Positions 48,798 to 59,654 of a stretch of DNA of 64,000 nt are shown here, in pieces. How positions within the stretch are numbered: the stretch's first letter is position 1; each line of letters opens with the position of its first letter. The translations under genes were made by a program, and so were the position numbers. This DNA is from Tupaia tana. Its lineage: Eukaryota; Chordata; Mammalia; Scandentia; Tupaiidae. The notes beneath the pieces are model-generated. The model saw only the letters and a list, made by a program, of their open reading frames with translations, ran no database searches and was not told the origin of the DNA. The stretch is taken from contig JAKSZU010000013.1 in NCBI GenBank assembly GCA_026018925.1, positions 62,001 through 126,000 of the forward strand, read 5' to 3'.

Positions 48798-50469
48798 CAC
48801 GACTGGTAGGCTTTATTCGAGGGATGCACGGGTGGTTCAACATATGCAAAACCATAAATGTAATACACCATATTAACAGAAAGAAAGGTAAAACCCATGT
48901 GATTATTTCAATCGATACAGAAAAAGCATTTGACAAAATACAACATGCCTTTATGATCAAGACTCTCAGTAAAACTGGCAGAGAAGGACTGTTTCTCAGC
49001 ATAATAAAAACCATTTATGAAAAACCTACAGCTAACATTATACTGAATTGGGAAAAACTAAAAGCTTTTCCACTAAAAACAGGTAGAAGACAAGGCTGCC
49101 CACTTTCTCTGCTCCTATTCAATATAGTACTGGATGTTCTAGCCAATGCGATCAGAAAAGAGAAGGAAATAAAAGGCATTTTAATAGGGAAAGAAGAGCT
49201 GAGTTATCTCTATTTTCAGATGACATGATTGTATACATAGAATACCCAATAATACCCATGAAACAACTTCTTGAAGTAATAAATGCATACAGTAAAGTGG
49301 CAGGATAAAAAATTAACTTACAAAAATCTATAGCATTTCTATATATAAACAACAAAGAGACAGAGACACAACTGAAGAACGTAATTTCATTTATCATAGC
49401 CATAAGAAGTATAAAATACTTAGGAATAAAACTAACCGAGGAAGTCAAAGACCTCTACAAGAAAAACTATAAAAACCTTAAAAATGAAATTGAAAAGGAC
49501 ACTAAAAACTGGGAGGACATTCCATATTCCTGGATTGGCAGAATCAATATAATAAAAATGGTAATCCTACCCAAATTAATCTACATGTTTAATACAATCC
49601 GATAAAATTATAAGAGACACTCTTCACAGATCTAGAAAAGACATATAATTTGTCTGAAACCATAAAATACCCCGTTTTTCTAAAGCCATCCTGTGCAAGA
49701 AGACAAGTTGGTGACATCTCACTTCCTGACTCCAAAATACATTACAAAACTGTGATAATCAAAACAGCATGGTGTTGGCACAAAAATAGACATGAGGACC
49801 AATGGAACAGAGTAGAGACTCCAGAAATAAACCCCAAAACATACAGCCAACTCATCTTGGCAAAGGGTACCAGTCAATCCAGTGGGAAAAGGGAAAAACA
49901 GTGGTGTTGGAAAAACTGGGTATCCACCTGCAGAAAGATGAATATAAACCCCTTTCTGTCACCATTAACAAAAATCAACTCAAAGTGTATCAAAGATGTT
50001 TAGTAAACCTAAGACTGCAAAATATAAAACTATTGGGGGAAATACTGGGGAAATTCTGGGAGACATTGGGGTAGGCAAAGACTTCTTATGCAAGACTCCC
50101 AAAGCACAGGCAATAATCCCCCAAATAGACAGGTGGGATTACATCACAATGAGGAGTTTCTGCACAGCAAATGGCACTGTAATTAGTGTGAATCAACCAC
50201 CCTCGTAATGGGAGAGAATTTTTGTTAACTGAGCCTCAGATAAGGGACTGATAACCATAATACACAGAGAACTCAAGCAGCTTACCTGGAAGAAAATTAT
50301 TAACCCAATTAAAAGATGGGGAAATGAGCTGAATAAACAACTCTCTAAGGAAGACATGTGAACAGCCAAAAAGCAGATGAGAAAATGTTCAACATCCCTC
50401 ATCATAAGGGAGATGCAGATCAAAATCCCAATGAGATAGCACCTAACCCCAGTCAGAATGGCGAAGATT

Positions 50470-50473
50470 AAAA

Positions 50474-50508
<35 letters not shown>

Positions 50509-50510
50509 TA
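50470..50510. repeat. (AAT)n microsatellite inside L1-C ORF2
   Basis: About ten AAT repeats lie where L1-B has a plain A-rich tract (46,628-46,640, in GATTAAAAAAAAACAAAA). The microsatellite grew from an L1 coding A tract, which further disrupts the frame. Confidence 0.9.
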
Positions 50511-50973
50511 AGTGCTGGAGGGGATGTGGTGAAAGGGAAACACTCCCACACTGTTGGTGGGAAAGTAAATTGGTCCAGTCACTGTGAATAATGATATGGA
50601 GCTTCCTCAAAGACTTTCAGATAGAACTACCATATGATCCAGAAATTACACTCCTGGGTATCTACCCAAACAACGAGAGAGCACTCAGTCAGAAAAGCAC
50701 TTGCACATCTATATTCATTGAAGCCTTATTCACGATTGCTAAGACATGGAACCAACCCAAATGTTCACAAGCAGATAAGTGGATTGAAAAACTGTGGCAC
50801 ATATACTTCATGGAATACTATTCAGCCATAAAAAAAAGGCCTTGAAATTTGATAGAAAGTGGGTGAATATGGAAGATTTGTTGCTGAGTGAAGCAAGTCA
50901 GGCTATGAAAGAGAGACATGCAATGTCTCCACTTAACATATACCGAATGTCTGCACTCCATGGTAGAGACTGA

Positions 50974-51262
50974 AAGACTGGAAATCATGAAAGCATTAAA
51001 AATTGTAATGGATACTAGAGAGAAAGTGGAAAGAGAGTGTAGGAAGGAAAGAGCATAGGAAAGGAAATTTGGGGGGAAAATGGAGAGGTAAAACACTTGT
51101 GGGACACATATAAAGTTTATTATCTGTTGATGAGGATGTGTATGGTGGTCTCAACTGGGATGGGCTGAGGTGTATATCATGCTGTGTAAAGTCTCTTCAC
51201 AATCTAAATGATGTATAGTGATTTAATGTATGAATAATAATAAATAAATAAATAAATAAATT
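50974..51262 (+). other. L1-C 3'UTR and (TAAA)n tail
   Basis: A purine-rich tract with GGGGGGAAAATGG (about 51,070-51,085) is followed by GTGGGACACAT, CTGTTGATGA and CTGTGTAAAGTCT. It ends in an AATAAATAAA repeat at 51,235-51,262. The same blocks occur in tail 2 of the composite element at 53.92-54.09 kb, which identifies that tail as L1-derived. Confidence 0.85.
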
Positions 51263-51430
51263 TTAAAAGTTAAGTATGTGTTATAACACGGTTTGTGTTA
51301 GTATGTTTCTAAGTGTACTTTGTAACGGAAAGTTTAGAAGCTTAGTTTTTCTTGGAAGCGTAATTAGGTTGACCTAGGTCTAATGATAGAATCTCAACTT
51401 TGAGATAGAACAATTCTTTTTCTTTCTTTT
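51263..51430 (+). repeat. 360-bp satellite, partial unit 1
   Basis: It reads AAGTTAAGTATGTG, GTTAGTATGTTTCTAAGTG, TTTAGAAGCTTAG, GACCTAGG and CTCAACTTT, as in the units at 54.5-55.35 kb. It breaks after TAGAACAATTCTTTT into a telomere-like array. The part of the unit to the left is missing, where L1-C lies. Confidence 0.8.
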
Positions 51431-51865
51431 CACACTCATCCTAACCCTCATACTAAATCCTAAGCTTAACACTGGCCCTAAACCCTAACAATAACTGTAA
51501 CCCCCTTACCCTCACCAAAAACCCTGAATCCATCCCTAACCCTATAATCTTATCCCTAAATCTTACCCAAAATTTCTACACCTTCCCCTAATCCTAACCC
51601 AAACACTAACACTAACATTAAACCCTAACCCTAACCCAAATCCTATCCCTAAACCCTACATATACATAACTCTTTACCTTAAACCTAATGTCTCTTATAT
51701 AAACACTATACCTAAACCCAACCCTAACCCTAAACTTTAGTGCAACCACAAAACCTTAACACTAACCCTAAACATAATCCCTAACACTAACATTAACCTA
51801 ACCCTAAACCACAACCCTAAGCCCAAAACTAAACCCTAAACCCTTACCTAAACCTAACCCTTACA
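51431..51865 (-). repeat. Degenerate telomere-like array 1 (CCCTAA on the + strand)
   Basis: Dozens of CCCTAA and near variants (CCCTAAA, CACTAA, CCTTAC) appear on the + strand. It is embedded at both sides in 360-bp satellite, so it is interstitial and not a chromosome end. Heavy divergence points to age. Confidence 0.9.
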
Positions 51866-52210
51866 TTATGGTACAAATTTCTTTAGGTGTGATATAGGGC
51901 TCCATTTCTGCCATAGAAATTTTTTATATTCCATGCTCAGGTTTGGATTCAAAGTGAAAATATACATGCTTATATCCAATTCAGAGCTTCATTAACCAAC
52001 ACCCATATACATGCACAATAAAACTGCAGTGTAAACAAAACACTGATCTAAAGCTAATTTTCTACATATGTATTTCAGATTCAATATTAAATATGTCATA
52101 TAAGAGTTTGAGTTAGTATGTTTCCATGTGCAGTTTCTAAGGTAATGTTTAGAAGCTTAGGTTACCTTGGAAATGTAAGTCAGTCAACCTAGGCCTAAAA
52201 GGTCAAAACT
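51866..52210 (+). repeat. 360-bp satellite, unit 2 (with left target duplication of the composite element)
   Basis: It starts GGTACAAATTTCTTTAGG next to the telomere-like array and runs through GATATAGGGCTCCAT, GATTCAAAGTGAAAATA, GCTTCATTAACC, TTTAGAAGCTTAGG and CCTAGGCCTAAAAGG. It is cut at 52,210. The final AAAAGGTCAAAACT (52,197-52,210) is repeated at 54,261-54,274. Confidence 0.85.
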
Positions 52211-52495
52211 GGCCAGGCCTGGCGCCCGCCTCGCGCGCCGGGGCCCACGCGGCCCGGGGGCTCCGCCTCGTGCGCAGCGGCTGGGTCTGCACGGCCGGGG
52301 CTCTGCCTCACGTGCTGCGGCTTGGACCGCCCGGCCCCCACTGCCTCTCCGGCGCTGGGTGTGTCCCGCACTCGGCGCCGATGTGGGCCAGCGGCACGGA
52401 CCGGCCGAGCTCGCTGTCCTTCCTTTCTCAGGCCGGACGGGCGAGCGGGGGGTGGCGCTGGATCCCGCGCACGTTCACATGCTCAGGGCTGGTGC
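52211..52495 (+). promoter_or_regulatory. GC/CpG-rich head of the composite element
   Basis: Starts GGCCAGGCCTGGCGCCCGCC and is dense in CpG and GC boxes, in sharp contrast to the AT-rich flanks. Loosely repeated segments (GCGGCCCGGGGGCTCCGCCTC, then ACGGCCGGGGCTCTGCCTC) suggest ~46-bp degenerate repeats. A CpG-island-like head could serve as its promoter; that is inference. Confidence 0.6.
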
Positions 52496-53146
52496 GTGGC
52501 CGCCGGGCCTGAGCCTACGCATGGCCGCCGGGCCTGCGCGTGGCCGCCGGGCTTGCGCGTGGCCCCCGGGCCTGCGTGTGGCTGCCGGGCCTGTGCGTGG
52601 CCCCCGCGCCAGCGCGTGGCTGCTGGGCCTGTGCCTGGCCGCTGGGCCAGAGCCTGAGCGTGGCCGCCAGGCCTGCACGTGGTTGCTGGGTCTGAGCGTG
52701 GCCCCCGGGCATGCGCGTGGCCGCCGGGCCTGCGCGTGGCTGCCGGGCCTGCACCTGCGCGTGGCCCCCTGGCCTGCATGTGGCCTCCGGGCCTGCACGA
52801 GGCCGCCGGGCCTGAGTGTGGCTGCCGGGCCTGCACCTGCGCATGGCCGCTGGGACTGCGCATGGCCCCCTGGCCTGCGCGTGGCCGCCGGGCCAGCGCC
52901 TGCGAGTGGCCGCCGGGCCAGCGCCTGCGAGTGGCCACCAGGCCTGCGTGTGGCAGCCGGGCTGGCGCGTGACCGCCGGGCCTGCACGTGGCCTCCGGGC
53001 CTGCGCATGGCCGCCGGGCCTGACTGTGGCCACCAGGCCTGCGCCTGCGCATGGCCGCCAGCCCAGCGCGTGGCCACCGGCCCAGCGCGTGTCCCCTGGG
53101 CCTGCGCGTGGCCTCCTGGTCTGCGTCTGCGTGTGGCCACCAGCCG
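52496..53146 (+). repeat. GC-rich minisatellite (VNTR), 19-bp core
   Basis: About 30 imperfect copies of a 19-bp core such as GCGTGGCCGCCGGGCCTGC, with some units lengthened by 4-6 bp (CTGCACCTGCGC, GCGCCTGCGA). Because 19 is not a multiple of 3, long frames stay open on both strands. They are not genes. Confidence 0.92.
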
Positions 53147-53570
53147 CGGGCAGCAAACTGAAGCCGAAAATTAGGACTGAGAACTTGCAGCTACAAGCAA
53201 CTGAAAGAAACTTTAGCTGTCTTAAACCAATTGAGAAATATATTGTATAGGAGGATTTTCTCTGCCTATGGACAGTGTGAAGATGATGGTTACCAGCCCT
53301 GCATTACCGCAGGGAAAAACAAGAACTACTCTTTCCATTCTTAAGGAAGCCAGATACCCGAGGATGACTCACGCTGCAGATCCCCACAACACCACTCCCG
53401 GTAATCACAAGATGGATGCTGTGCTCCATCAACTGATAATCATCTCTGCTTTCCAGAGCCGCTTTCCTGAGACTGTATTCCATTGAGATTCACCTGCAAT
53501 GGCGGAACTGCACGAGACCCACCCTGAATCCAACCCTGAACGGAATCTATGCTCCCTATTGTTGAAAACT
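53147..53570 (+). other. Unrecognised middle segment of the composite element
   Basis: Ordinary-composition sequence between the minisatellite and the L1-like tails. It has short frames only (for example 53,268-53,486) with no family I recognise. It could derive from a host transcript or another retroelement. It is the best probe for finding other members of the family. Confidence 0.5.
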
Positions 53571-54260
53571 TTGTGAGCTGATGATTGGGGGAAAAAAATT
53601 TGAAAGAACTGGAGGGTATGATGGCAGGGAAGGAAGGCAACTGCAGATACTAGAGACAGTATGAGGGAGGTAATGGGAGTGAGTGGTTGAGAACAGAGGG
53701 GAGGGATTCAGGGAACAAACAACACACTTGGTGAACACAGGAGTGAATAGTTGTCTGTTGATGATGTATAAGGTGATGTCATTGTTTTGACTGATGTGCA
53801 TTGTATTCATGCTGGGAAAAACCATGTTGTACACGGTAAAGAGGTGTAATGATTGAATGTGAATATAGAAAGAGAAAAAAAAAAGAAATGGCAGAAGGAA
53901 AAAAAAAAGCAAGAGAACAAATAGAGAGGCATGACATTGGTGGGACACAGATATGATTTATTACCTGTTGATGACATGTATAGTATTCTCAACTGGATTG
54001 GTCTGAGAAATGTTTCATGTTGGGTAAAGTCTTTTTACTAGCCAAATGGTAAGTAGAGATTGACTGTTTATAAAAATAATTGGAATAATAATAACAATCG
54101 GGAAAAATAATGAAAAGCTATTGGATGATGAAATGGGGAATGTAGTGTCTCAGTATTGACTGATTGGCATGGTATTCCTTCTGGAGAAAGAAATGTGATA
54201 CACTGTAAAGTTACATGTGATTCAATGCAAAATGGACAAGATTATGATGATAATAAAAAA
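53571..54260 (+). other. Serial L1-like 3' tails of the composite element
   Basis: Tail 1 (about 53,580-53,870) has a purine G tract, TGTTGATGATGTATAAGG, TTTTGACTGATGTGCATTG and an A-rich end. Tail 2 (53,917-54,090) has GTGGGACACA, CTGTTGATGA, CTCAACTGG and GGTAAAGTCTTTTTAC, matching the L1-C 3'UTR (51,090-51,230). Tail 3 (54,095-54,260) repeats the end of tail 1 (TTGACTGATTGGCATGG, GATACACTGTAAAG) and ends in poly(A). Successive tails recall the two on L1-A. Confidence 0.7.
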
Positions 54261-55568
54261 AAAAGGTCAAAACTCAACTTTCAGCTACAAAAAAGTTTTT
54301 TTACGTATGATATACACCTCCATTAGTGGACTCTTTCTTTCAGAGAACTTTCTAATATTCCATGCAGTTTCAGCAAAAGAGTGAAAAATCACATGTTTAT
54401 CTCCGAGAGAACTTTATTCCATCATGTCCTTTCACATACACTGTAACAATACCAAACACTGAACTAGAGCTAAAAAGTCTACATATTTCTTTCAGATAAA
54501 AGTTAAGTATGTAGTATAAAAAAGTTTATGTTAGTATGTTTCTAAGTGTAGTTTATAAGGGAATGTTTAGAAGCTTAGTTTCCCTTGGAAGTGTAATGCA
54601 TTAGACCTAGGCCTAAAGGCTGAAAACTCAACTTTCAACTACAAGAACGTTTAGGTATGATATGGATATCCATGAGTGGAGTCTTTCTGTTAAAGAACTT
54701 TCTGATATTCCTTGCCCAAGTTCAGATTAAAACTGAAAACATACATGCTTAATTCCAATACAGAGCTTCATTCCACCACGTCCATTCACAAATACTATAG
54801 AACTACTAGAAAACCACAAACTGAGTTTGACCTAAACTGTCTGAATATGTCTTTCACCTTAAAAAGTTAAGTACATGGATGGTATAAAAGATTTGTTTTA
54901 GAATGTTTCTAAGTGTAGGTATAAGGCAATGTTTAGAAGCTTCATTTTTCTTGGAAGTGTAATGCATTTGGCCTAGGCCTAAAGGCTGAATACTCAACTT
55001 TCATCTACAACAAGGTTCTTTAGGTAGGATATGGAGCTCCATGAGTGGAGTTTTTCTGACAGAGAACTTTCTGGTACTCCATGCCCAGATTCTGACTTAA
55101 ACTGAAAAATCACTTGCTTATCTCCAAATGAGAACTTCATCCCATGATATCCATTCACATGCACTGTAACACTCCAAACAATACCAAAAACTGAGCTATA
55201 ACTAAAAAGTCTAGAAATGTTTTTCAGCTTTGAAGTTAAGTATGTAGTATAAAATAATTTGTGTTAGCATGTTTCTAAGTGTAGCTTATAAGGGAATATT
55301 TAGAAGCTTACTTTTAAAAGAGTAATGCTTTTGGTCTAGGCCTAGAGGGTGAAAACTCAACTTTCAACTCTTAAGAAAAATTTTTAGGTATGGTAAGGAG
55401 GTCCATGAGTGGAGTCTTTCTGCAAAAGAACTTTCTGATTTTACATTCCATGGTTCAAGCTAAACTTTAAGCTAGAATAAGACTTTTTAGATAATATAAT
55501 GTAGCTCTATTTGTTGTGGTCTTTCTGTTAAAGAAGCTTCTGATATTCCATGCCCAGGTTCAGATTCA
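54261..55568 (+). repeat. 360-bp satellite, about 3.6 head-to-tail units
   Basis: AACTCAACTTTC or close variants occur at 54,271, 54,625, 54,991 and 55,354, giving periods of 354, 366 and 363 bp. Each unit carries TTTAGGTATGATATGG, GAGTGGAGTCTTTCTG, GAACTTTCTGATATTCC, AAGTTAAGTA, TTAGTATGTTTCTAAGTG, TTTAGAAGCTTAG and GGCCTAGGCCTAAAGG. The first 14 bp are the right target duplication of the composite element. The last unit is diverged and breaks at 55,568. Confidence 0.92.
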
Positions 55569-55600
55569 TAACCCTATATCATACCTAAAGAAGATTGTTC
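55569..55600 (-). repeat. Inverted start of a 360-bp satellite unit
   Basis: AACCCTATATCATACCTAAA is the reverse complement of the unit start seen at 59,661 and 54,650 (TTTAGGTATGATATAGGGTT). It marks a strand switch at about 55,568. Confidence 0.8.
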
Positions 55601-56720
55601 TTTTTGCTTAGGATTAGGGTTAAGTTTAGGATTTACAGTTAGAATTTACTGTTTATTTTCAGGGTGATATTTAGTGTTTGGAACTAGGGTTAGGGTTAGT
55701 GTAAGGGTTAATGTTTTGGGTTAAGTTTAGGGTTACGGTTTTGGGTTAGGGTAAGGGTTTAGAGATAAGATTTACATAAGGTTTATGTTTAGGGTTAGTG
55801 TTTGGGGTTAAAGTTCAGTTTTCAGGTTACTGATAGGGTTAGGGTTAGCATTTAGATTTATTATTAAAATGAGGGTTCGTGTTAAGGTTAGGATTTTGGA
55901 TTAGGTTTAGGGTTTAGGATTAGGGTTAAGGTTAAGATAGGATTTGGTTAAAATTTTGAGTTAGGTTTAGTGTTAGGTATTAAGGCTAAGGTTTAGAGAT
56001 AGGGATAAAATTTGGGTTAAGATAAAATGTTAGAGTTTTGGTTAGGGTTTGGGTGGTGTTAAATTGAGGATTAGGAGTTAGATTGGCATTAAGGTTTTTG
56101 GGTTAAGGTTAGGGATTTGGGTTAATGTTATAGGTTAGTGTTAGGGTTAGGAGTTATGGTTAGAGTTAAGAGTTAGAGTTAAGATTAGGGTTAAGTTTTA
56201 GGGATAGGGTTAAAGGCTATAATTTGTTTTAGGATTGAGGATTAGGGTTAAGGTTTTGGAGTTATCATTAAGGTTTTAGAGTTAGTGTTTGGTTAGGGAT
56301 GAGGGTTAGAGTTAGTGTTTAGGTTTAGGATTAGGGATAAAGGTTAAGGTTAGGATTTAGGGCTAGGGTTAGTGTTAGAGTATAGGATAGGTTTAGGGTT
56401 AGGGTGAAGGTTATATTTATAGTTTAAGGGTTAAGGTTATGGTTAGTGATAGGGTCAGGATTAGGTGATAGGGTTAATGTAAGGATTTAAGATATTAGAC
56501 TTAAGGATTGAGTTTAGGGTTAGGGTTAGGTTTATTGCTCAAAAATATGGCTGGGATAATAGATAGGCGTTAGGATTAGAAGGTATGGTTAGAATTTAGG
56601 GAGAGGATAGTGTTAGAGTTAGGGGTTAGTGTTAGGGTTAAGTTTTAGTGTTAGGGTTAGCATTAAGGGTTAGGGTTATAGTTAGGGTTTGGTGGGAATG
56701 TCTAGGGTTAGAGATAGGTT
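55601..56720 (+). repeat. Degenerate telomere-like array 2 (TTAGGG on the + strand)
   Basis: Runs of TTAGGG, TTTAGGG, GTTAGGATT and similar variants on the + strand, opposite to arrays 1 and 3. It lies between an inverted unit start and an inverted unit end, so it is a reverse-oriented copy of the kind of module at 51.26-51.9 kb. Confidence 0.9.
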
Positions 56721-57030
56721 AGGGTAAAAAGAAAGAAAAAACACCTTTGTTCTACCTCACAGTTGAGTTTTGAACCACTGGTTAACTGAATACACTTCCA
56801 AAGAAAATAAGCTTCTAAAAATTCTCTTTAAAAGTACAGGGACCAAACTCACATTGGGTGCATATGCGTCCATGCCTAAGATCCTAAGAGAGGAGAACGG
56901 AAGAGGAGAAAGGATTGCAGCGTGGCCATCAACCCTGGGGAAGATGATTCCTCGCTTTCTGTCTCTCTGTCTTTCTGGTGAATGTATGTGTCCAATAGCA
57001 AAAAACTCTCACAAAAAAGTACACTTAACA
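56721..57030 (-). repeat. Inverted end of a 360-bp unit, split by a SINE fragment
   Basis: Reverse complement of the unit 1 sequence beside array 1: AAAAAGAAAGAAAAAACACC and TTGTTCTAC, CAACTC/GAGTTTTGA, CACTTCCAAAGAAAATAAGC, then after the SINE TACACTTA at 57,021-57,028. It continues directly into CCCTAA repeats, which is the second strand switch. Confidence 0.78.
56839..57015 (+). mobile_element. 5'-truncated, decayed SINE copy
   Basis: Matches the second half of SINE-1: AACTCAC, GATCCTAAGAG, GGATTGCAGCGTGGCCATC, CTCGCTTTCTGTC and AATAGCAAAAAACTCTC. Most CpGs have decayed. The 9-bp duplication AAAAGTACA flanks it (56,830-56,838 and 57,016-57,024). The frame encoding MNHWLTEY across it is fortuitous. 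Confidence 0.8.
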
Positions 57031-59654
57031 TTAACCCTATTGCTAAAGATTAACCCTAACACTAAACCATAACCATAACCTTACCCCCAATTCTAACTCT
57101 ATAGTTAAAACTCTAACCCAAAGAACCTACCTGTAACCCTTAACCCTAACTCTAAAACAAAACTCAAATGCTATTTCTAATCCCTAACCATAACCTTAAA
57201 CCCTAAGCCTAGCCCTATCCCTAAACCCTAGCCCTCACCCTTACCTTAAGCACTAACCCTAACACAAAGCACTGACCATAAACACCACCCCAACCATAAC
57301 ACTAACCCTCAAACCATAATCCTAACCCAAAAATCCTAACCCTAATGCAAAATCCTTTACCATAAACCCTAAACCTAACCATACACCCTAACCCTTAACC
57401 CTAACACTAACCCTAAAATTTTATCATAACCCTAGCCATAACCCTAACACCTAACCCTAATACCTAAACCTAACGCTCACTCCTTACAACTTTACTTAAA
57501 ACATTAACCCCTAATTACATTCTTAACCTTATCCCTAAACCTTAACACTATCCTTAAACCCTAATCCTAGCAATAATCCTAAACCCTAACATTAACACTC
57601 AGCCCTAACCATAACCTTATCTCTGAAGCCCTAAACCTAATCCTAACTTTAAACCCTATTCCTCACAGTATCCCTAACCCTAAAACTCACCATAAACACT
57701 AACCCTTACCCTAAATTCTAACCCAAAACCCTAACCCTAACCATCACCTTTTACCATAACACTAACCCTAAAACCCAACTCTAAAATAAAACCCTAAGTC
57801 TAAATAAAAAAACATAACCCAAAGTCCTAAACACAATCCTAACCCTAACCCTAACTCTAACACAACCCTAAACCCTTACCTTAACCCTAACCTTAACCCT
57901 AATAACCCTAAATCTAACACTAATCCCTAACCCCAACACTCACTCCTTACCCCTAAACCTAACCCCTACTTGTAATCTTAATCTTATCCCCATATCCTAA
58001 CCCTATTCCTAAACCCTAACACCCCTAACCTAACCAAAATTTAAACAAAAAAATTAATGCTCATGCCAAAAACTTAATCCAAATCCCTAAACCAAATCCT
58101 TAATCTTAACACTAACCCAAACCACTTATCCTAACCCTAATGCTAACCCTAACACCTAACCCGGTCCTAATCCCCAAACCTAAAATTCACTCTTTATGTG
58201 TAACCCTATCCTAATTCCTAATATTATTTGTAACCATATCCTTAATCCCTAACCCTATCCTTAAACCCTAACCCTAACCCAAACCGAAACTTAAATCTTA
58301 TTGTAATCTTATCCCTAAAACCTAACCCCAACCATAAATTCTAACCCTTACACAAAACACTAACTCAAAACCCTAACCCTAACCATCACCCCTAACAATA
58401 ACAATAACCCTAAAACCCTAGCACCAACCCCAAACCTAAACTAAACCCTAGCACTAACCCTATCCCTAAACTCTAACCCTAACCTTAAATCCTAATCTTA
58501 ACCCTATCTCTAAAACCTAACCATAAACCGTAATCCTTACCAAAACCCAAAGCCAAGTTTCTAAACCAAACACTCACTCCTTACCCTTAAACTTAACCCT
58601 AACCCCAATCCTAAACTTAAATTTATCCCTAAAGTCTAAACCTAGTTCTAAACCCTAACCCTAAGCATAACCCAAATCCTATCCCTAACCCTCACCCCTA
58701 ACCCTAACTCTGAAATCCTAACCTAACCTAAAGTCTAACCTAATCCCTAAACTCTAACACTAATCCTAACCCCTAACCCTAACCTTTAACCCTTTCTCTA
58801 ACCCTAACCATAAACCCTAACCCTAACCATTACCCTGAACCATAACTAACACTAAAACACTAATCCTAACAATAACTCAAATACCCTAACCCTAAGCAAA
58901 AACTAACCACTAACCCTAAACACTAATCCTGATCCTAAATCCTAACCCTTAACTCTAACGCTAACACTAAACCCTTATACCTAACTCTAACCCTATCCCT
59001 AAATCCTAACCCTAACCCTTAACTCTAATGCTAACACTAAACCCTTATACCTAACTCTAATCCTATCCCTAATCCCTAACTCTAACACTACCTCAACCTC
59101 CAACCATAACCATAACTCCTAATCCTAATCCTAACTTTATCACTAAACCCTAACCCTATCCCTAAAGCTCAACGCTAAACCCAAACACTAACCATAGACC
59201 CTAACCCCAACCCTCAACACTTACCATAACCCTAATTTTGAAACCCTAACCCTAATCCTATCTCAAAGCCTTAAACTCAAACCCTAACTCTAACCATAAA
59301 CACTAAATGTATCCCTACACCCTAACCTTAAAGATTAAGCCTGACTTGAAACCCTACCCCTAACACTGAACCATACCCTAACACTAAAACCCTAATTCTA
59401 ACATGAAAAACCAAACTCAAACCCCAAAACAATAACCCTACCATAAACCCTAACCTTATTTCGAAACCTTAACTCGAATTCTAAACCCTAACCTCATCCT
59501 AACACTAAACCCCAACCATACTCTAACCCTAAATATTAACTGTACACTTAAACATAAACCCCAACCCTAACACTAACTCTAACTTTAAATATAAACATTA
59601 CCTTAATCCTAGACCTTAACTCTAACCCTAACCCTAAACCATAATCCTAACCCT
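57031..59654 (-). repeat. Degenerate telomere-like array 3 (CCCTAA on the + strand), 2.6 kb
   Basis: Continuous CCCTAA-type variants, the longest of the three arrays. A local duplication is visible near 58,945-59,070 (CCTAACCCTTAACTCTAACG and CTAACACTAAACCCTTATAC repeat ~60 bp apart). It ends at the same satellite phase as array 1. Confidence 0.92.

Larger units (their letters stand above)
47391..50973 (+). pseudogene. L1-C ORF2, rest of endonuclease, reverse transcriptase and C-terminus
   Basis: The endonuclease resumes with FSKIDHMIGHK, and the catalytic SDH reads SNH (47,521-47,529). The reverse transcriptase is split by a SINE at 48,516-48,782 and then reads [32 protein letters not shown] (motif A) and [12 protein letters not shown]. 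The catalytic FADD is FSDD (49,213-49,224) and lies across a frameshift. The C-terminal part keeps AKTWNQPKCS and MEYYSAIK and ends at the TGA at 50,971-50,973. Three catalytic sites have changed (GDxNT, SDH, FADD), so this copy is older than L1-B. Identity is certain. Confidence 0.93.
52211..54260 (+). mobile_element. Composite retroelement, SVA-like in layout (2,050 bp)
   Basis: Bounded by an exact 14-bp duplication (AAAAGGTCAAAACT, 52,197-52,210 and 54,261-54,274), with an A-rich 3' end (54,251-54,262). In order: a very GC- and CpG-rich head, a 19-bp-core minisatellite, an unrecognised segment, and three serial L1-3'UTR-like tails. No endonuclease or reverse transcriptase coding is present. 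Tail 2 clearly matches the L1-C 3'UTR, so mobilisation in trans by L1 is likely. Primate SVA/LAVA elements have an analogous order (GC-rich/VNTR/unique/A tail), but I see no homology to their Alu or retroviral parts. Boundaries are strong; the family name is unknown. Confidence 0.85.

Noticed and set aside
40890..51267. Target-site duplication for L1-C (AAATTTTAA on both sides)
   Set aside because: The match is only AT-rich tail sequence and cannot be told from simple-repeat similarity.
52270..53250. Long open frames (up to 271 codons) in the GC-rich region
   Set aside because: They are open in several frames on both strands, Pro/Gly/Ala/Trp-rich, with a period set by the 19-bp minisatellite. 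This is an artefact of GC-rich tandem repeats.
56770..57072. 100-codon frame at the strand switch
   Set aside because: It spans inverted satellite, a SINE fragment and the start of a telomere-like array. It is a chance frame.
55601..59654. True chromosome end
   Set aside because: The arrays are degenerate, in both orientations, and flanked by satellite and L1 on both sides.
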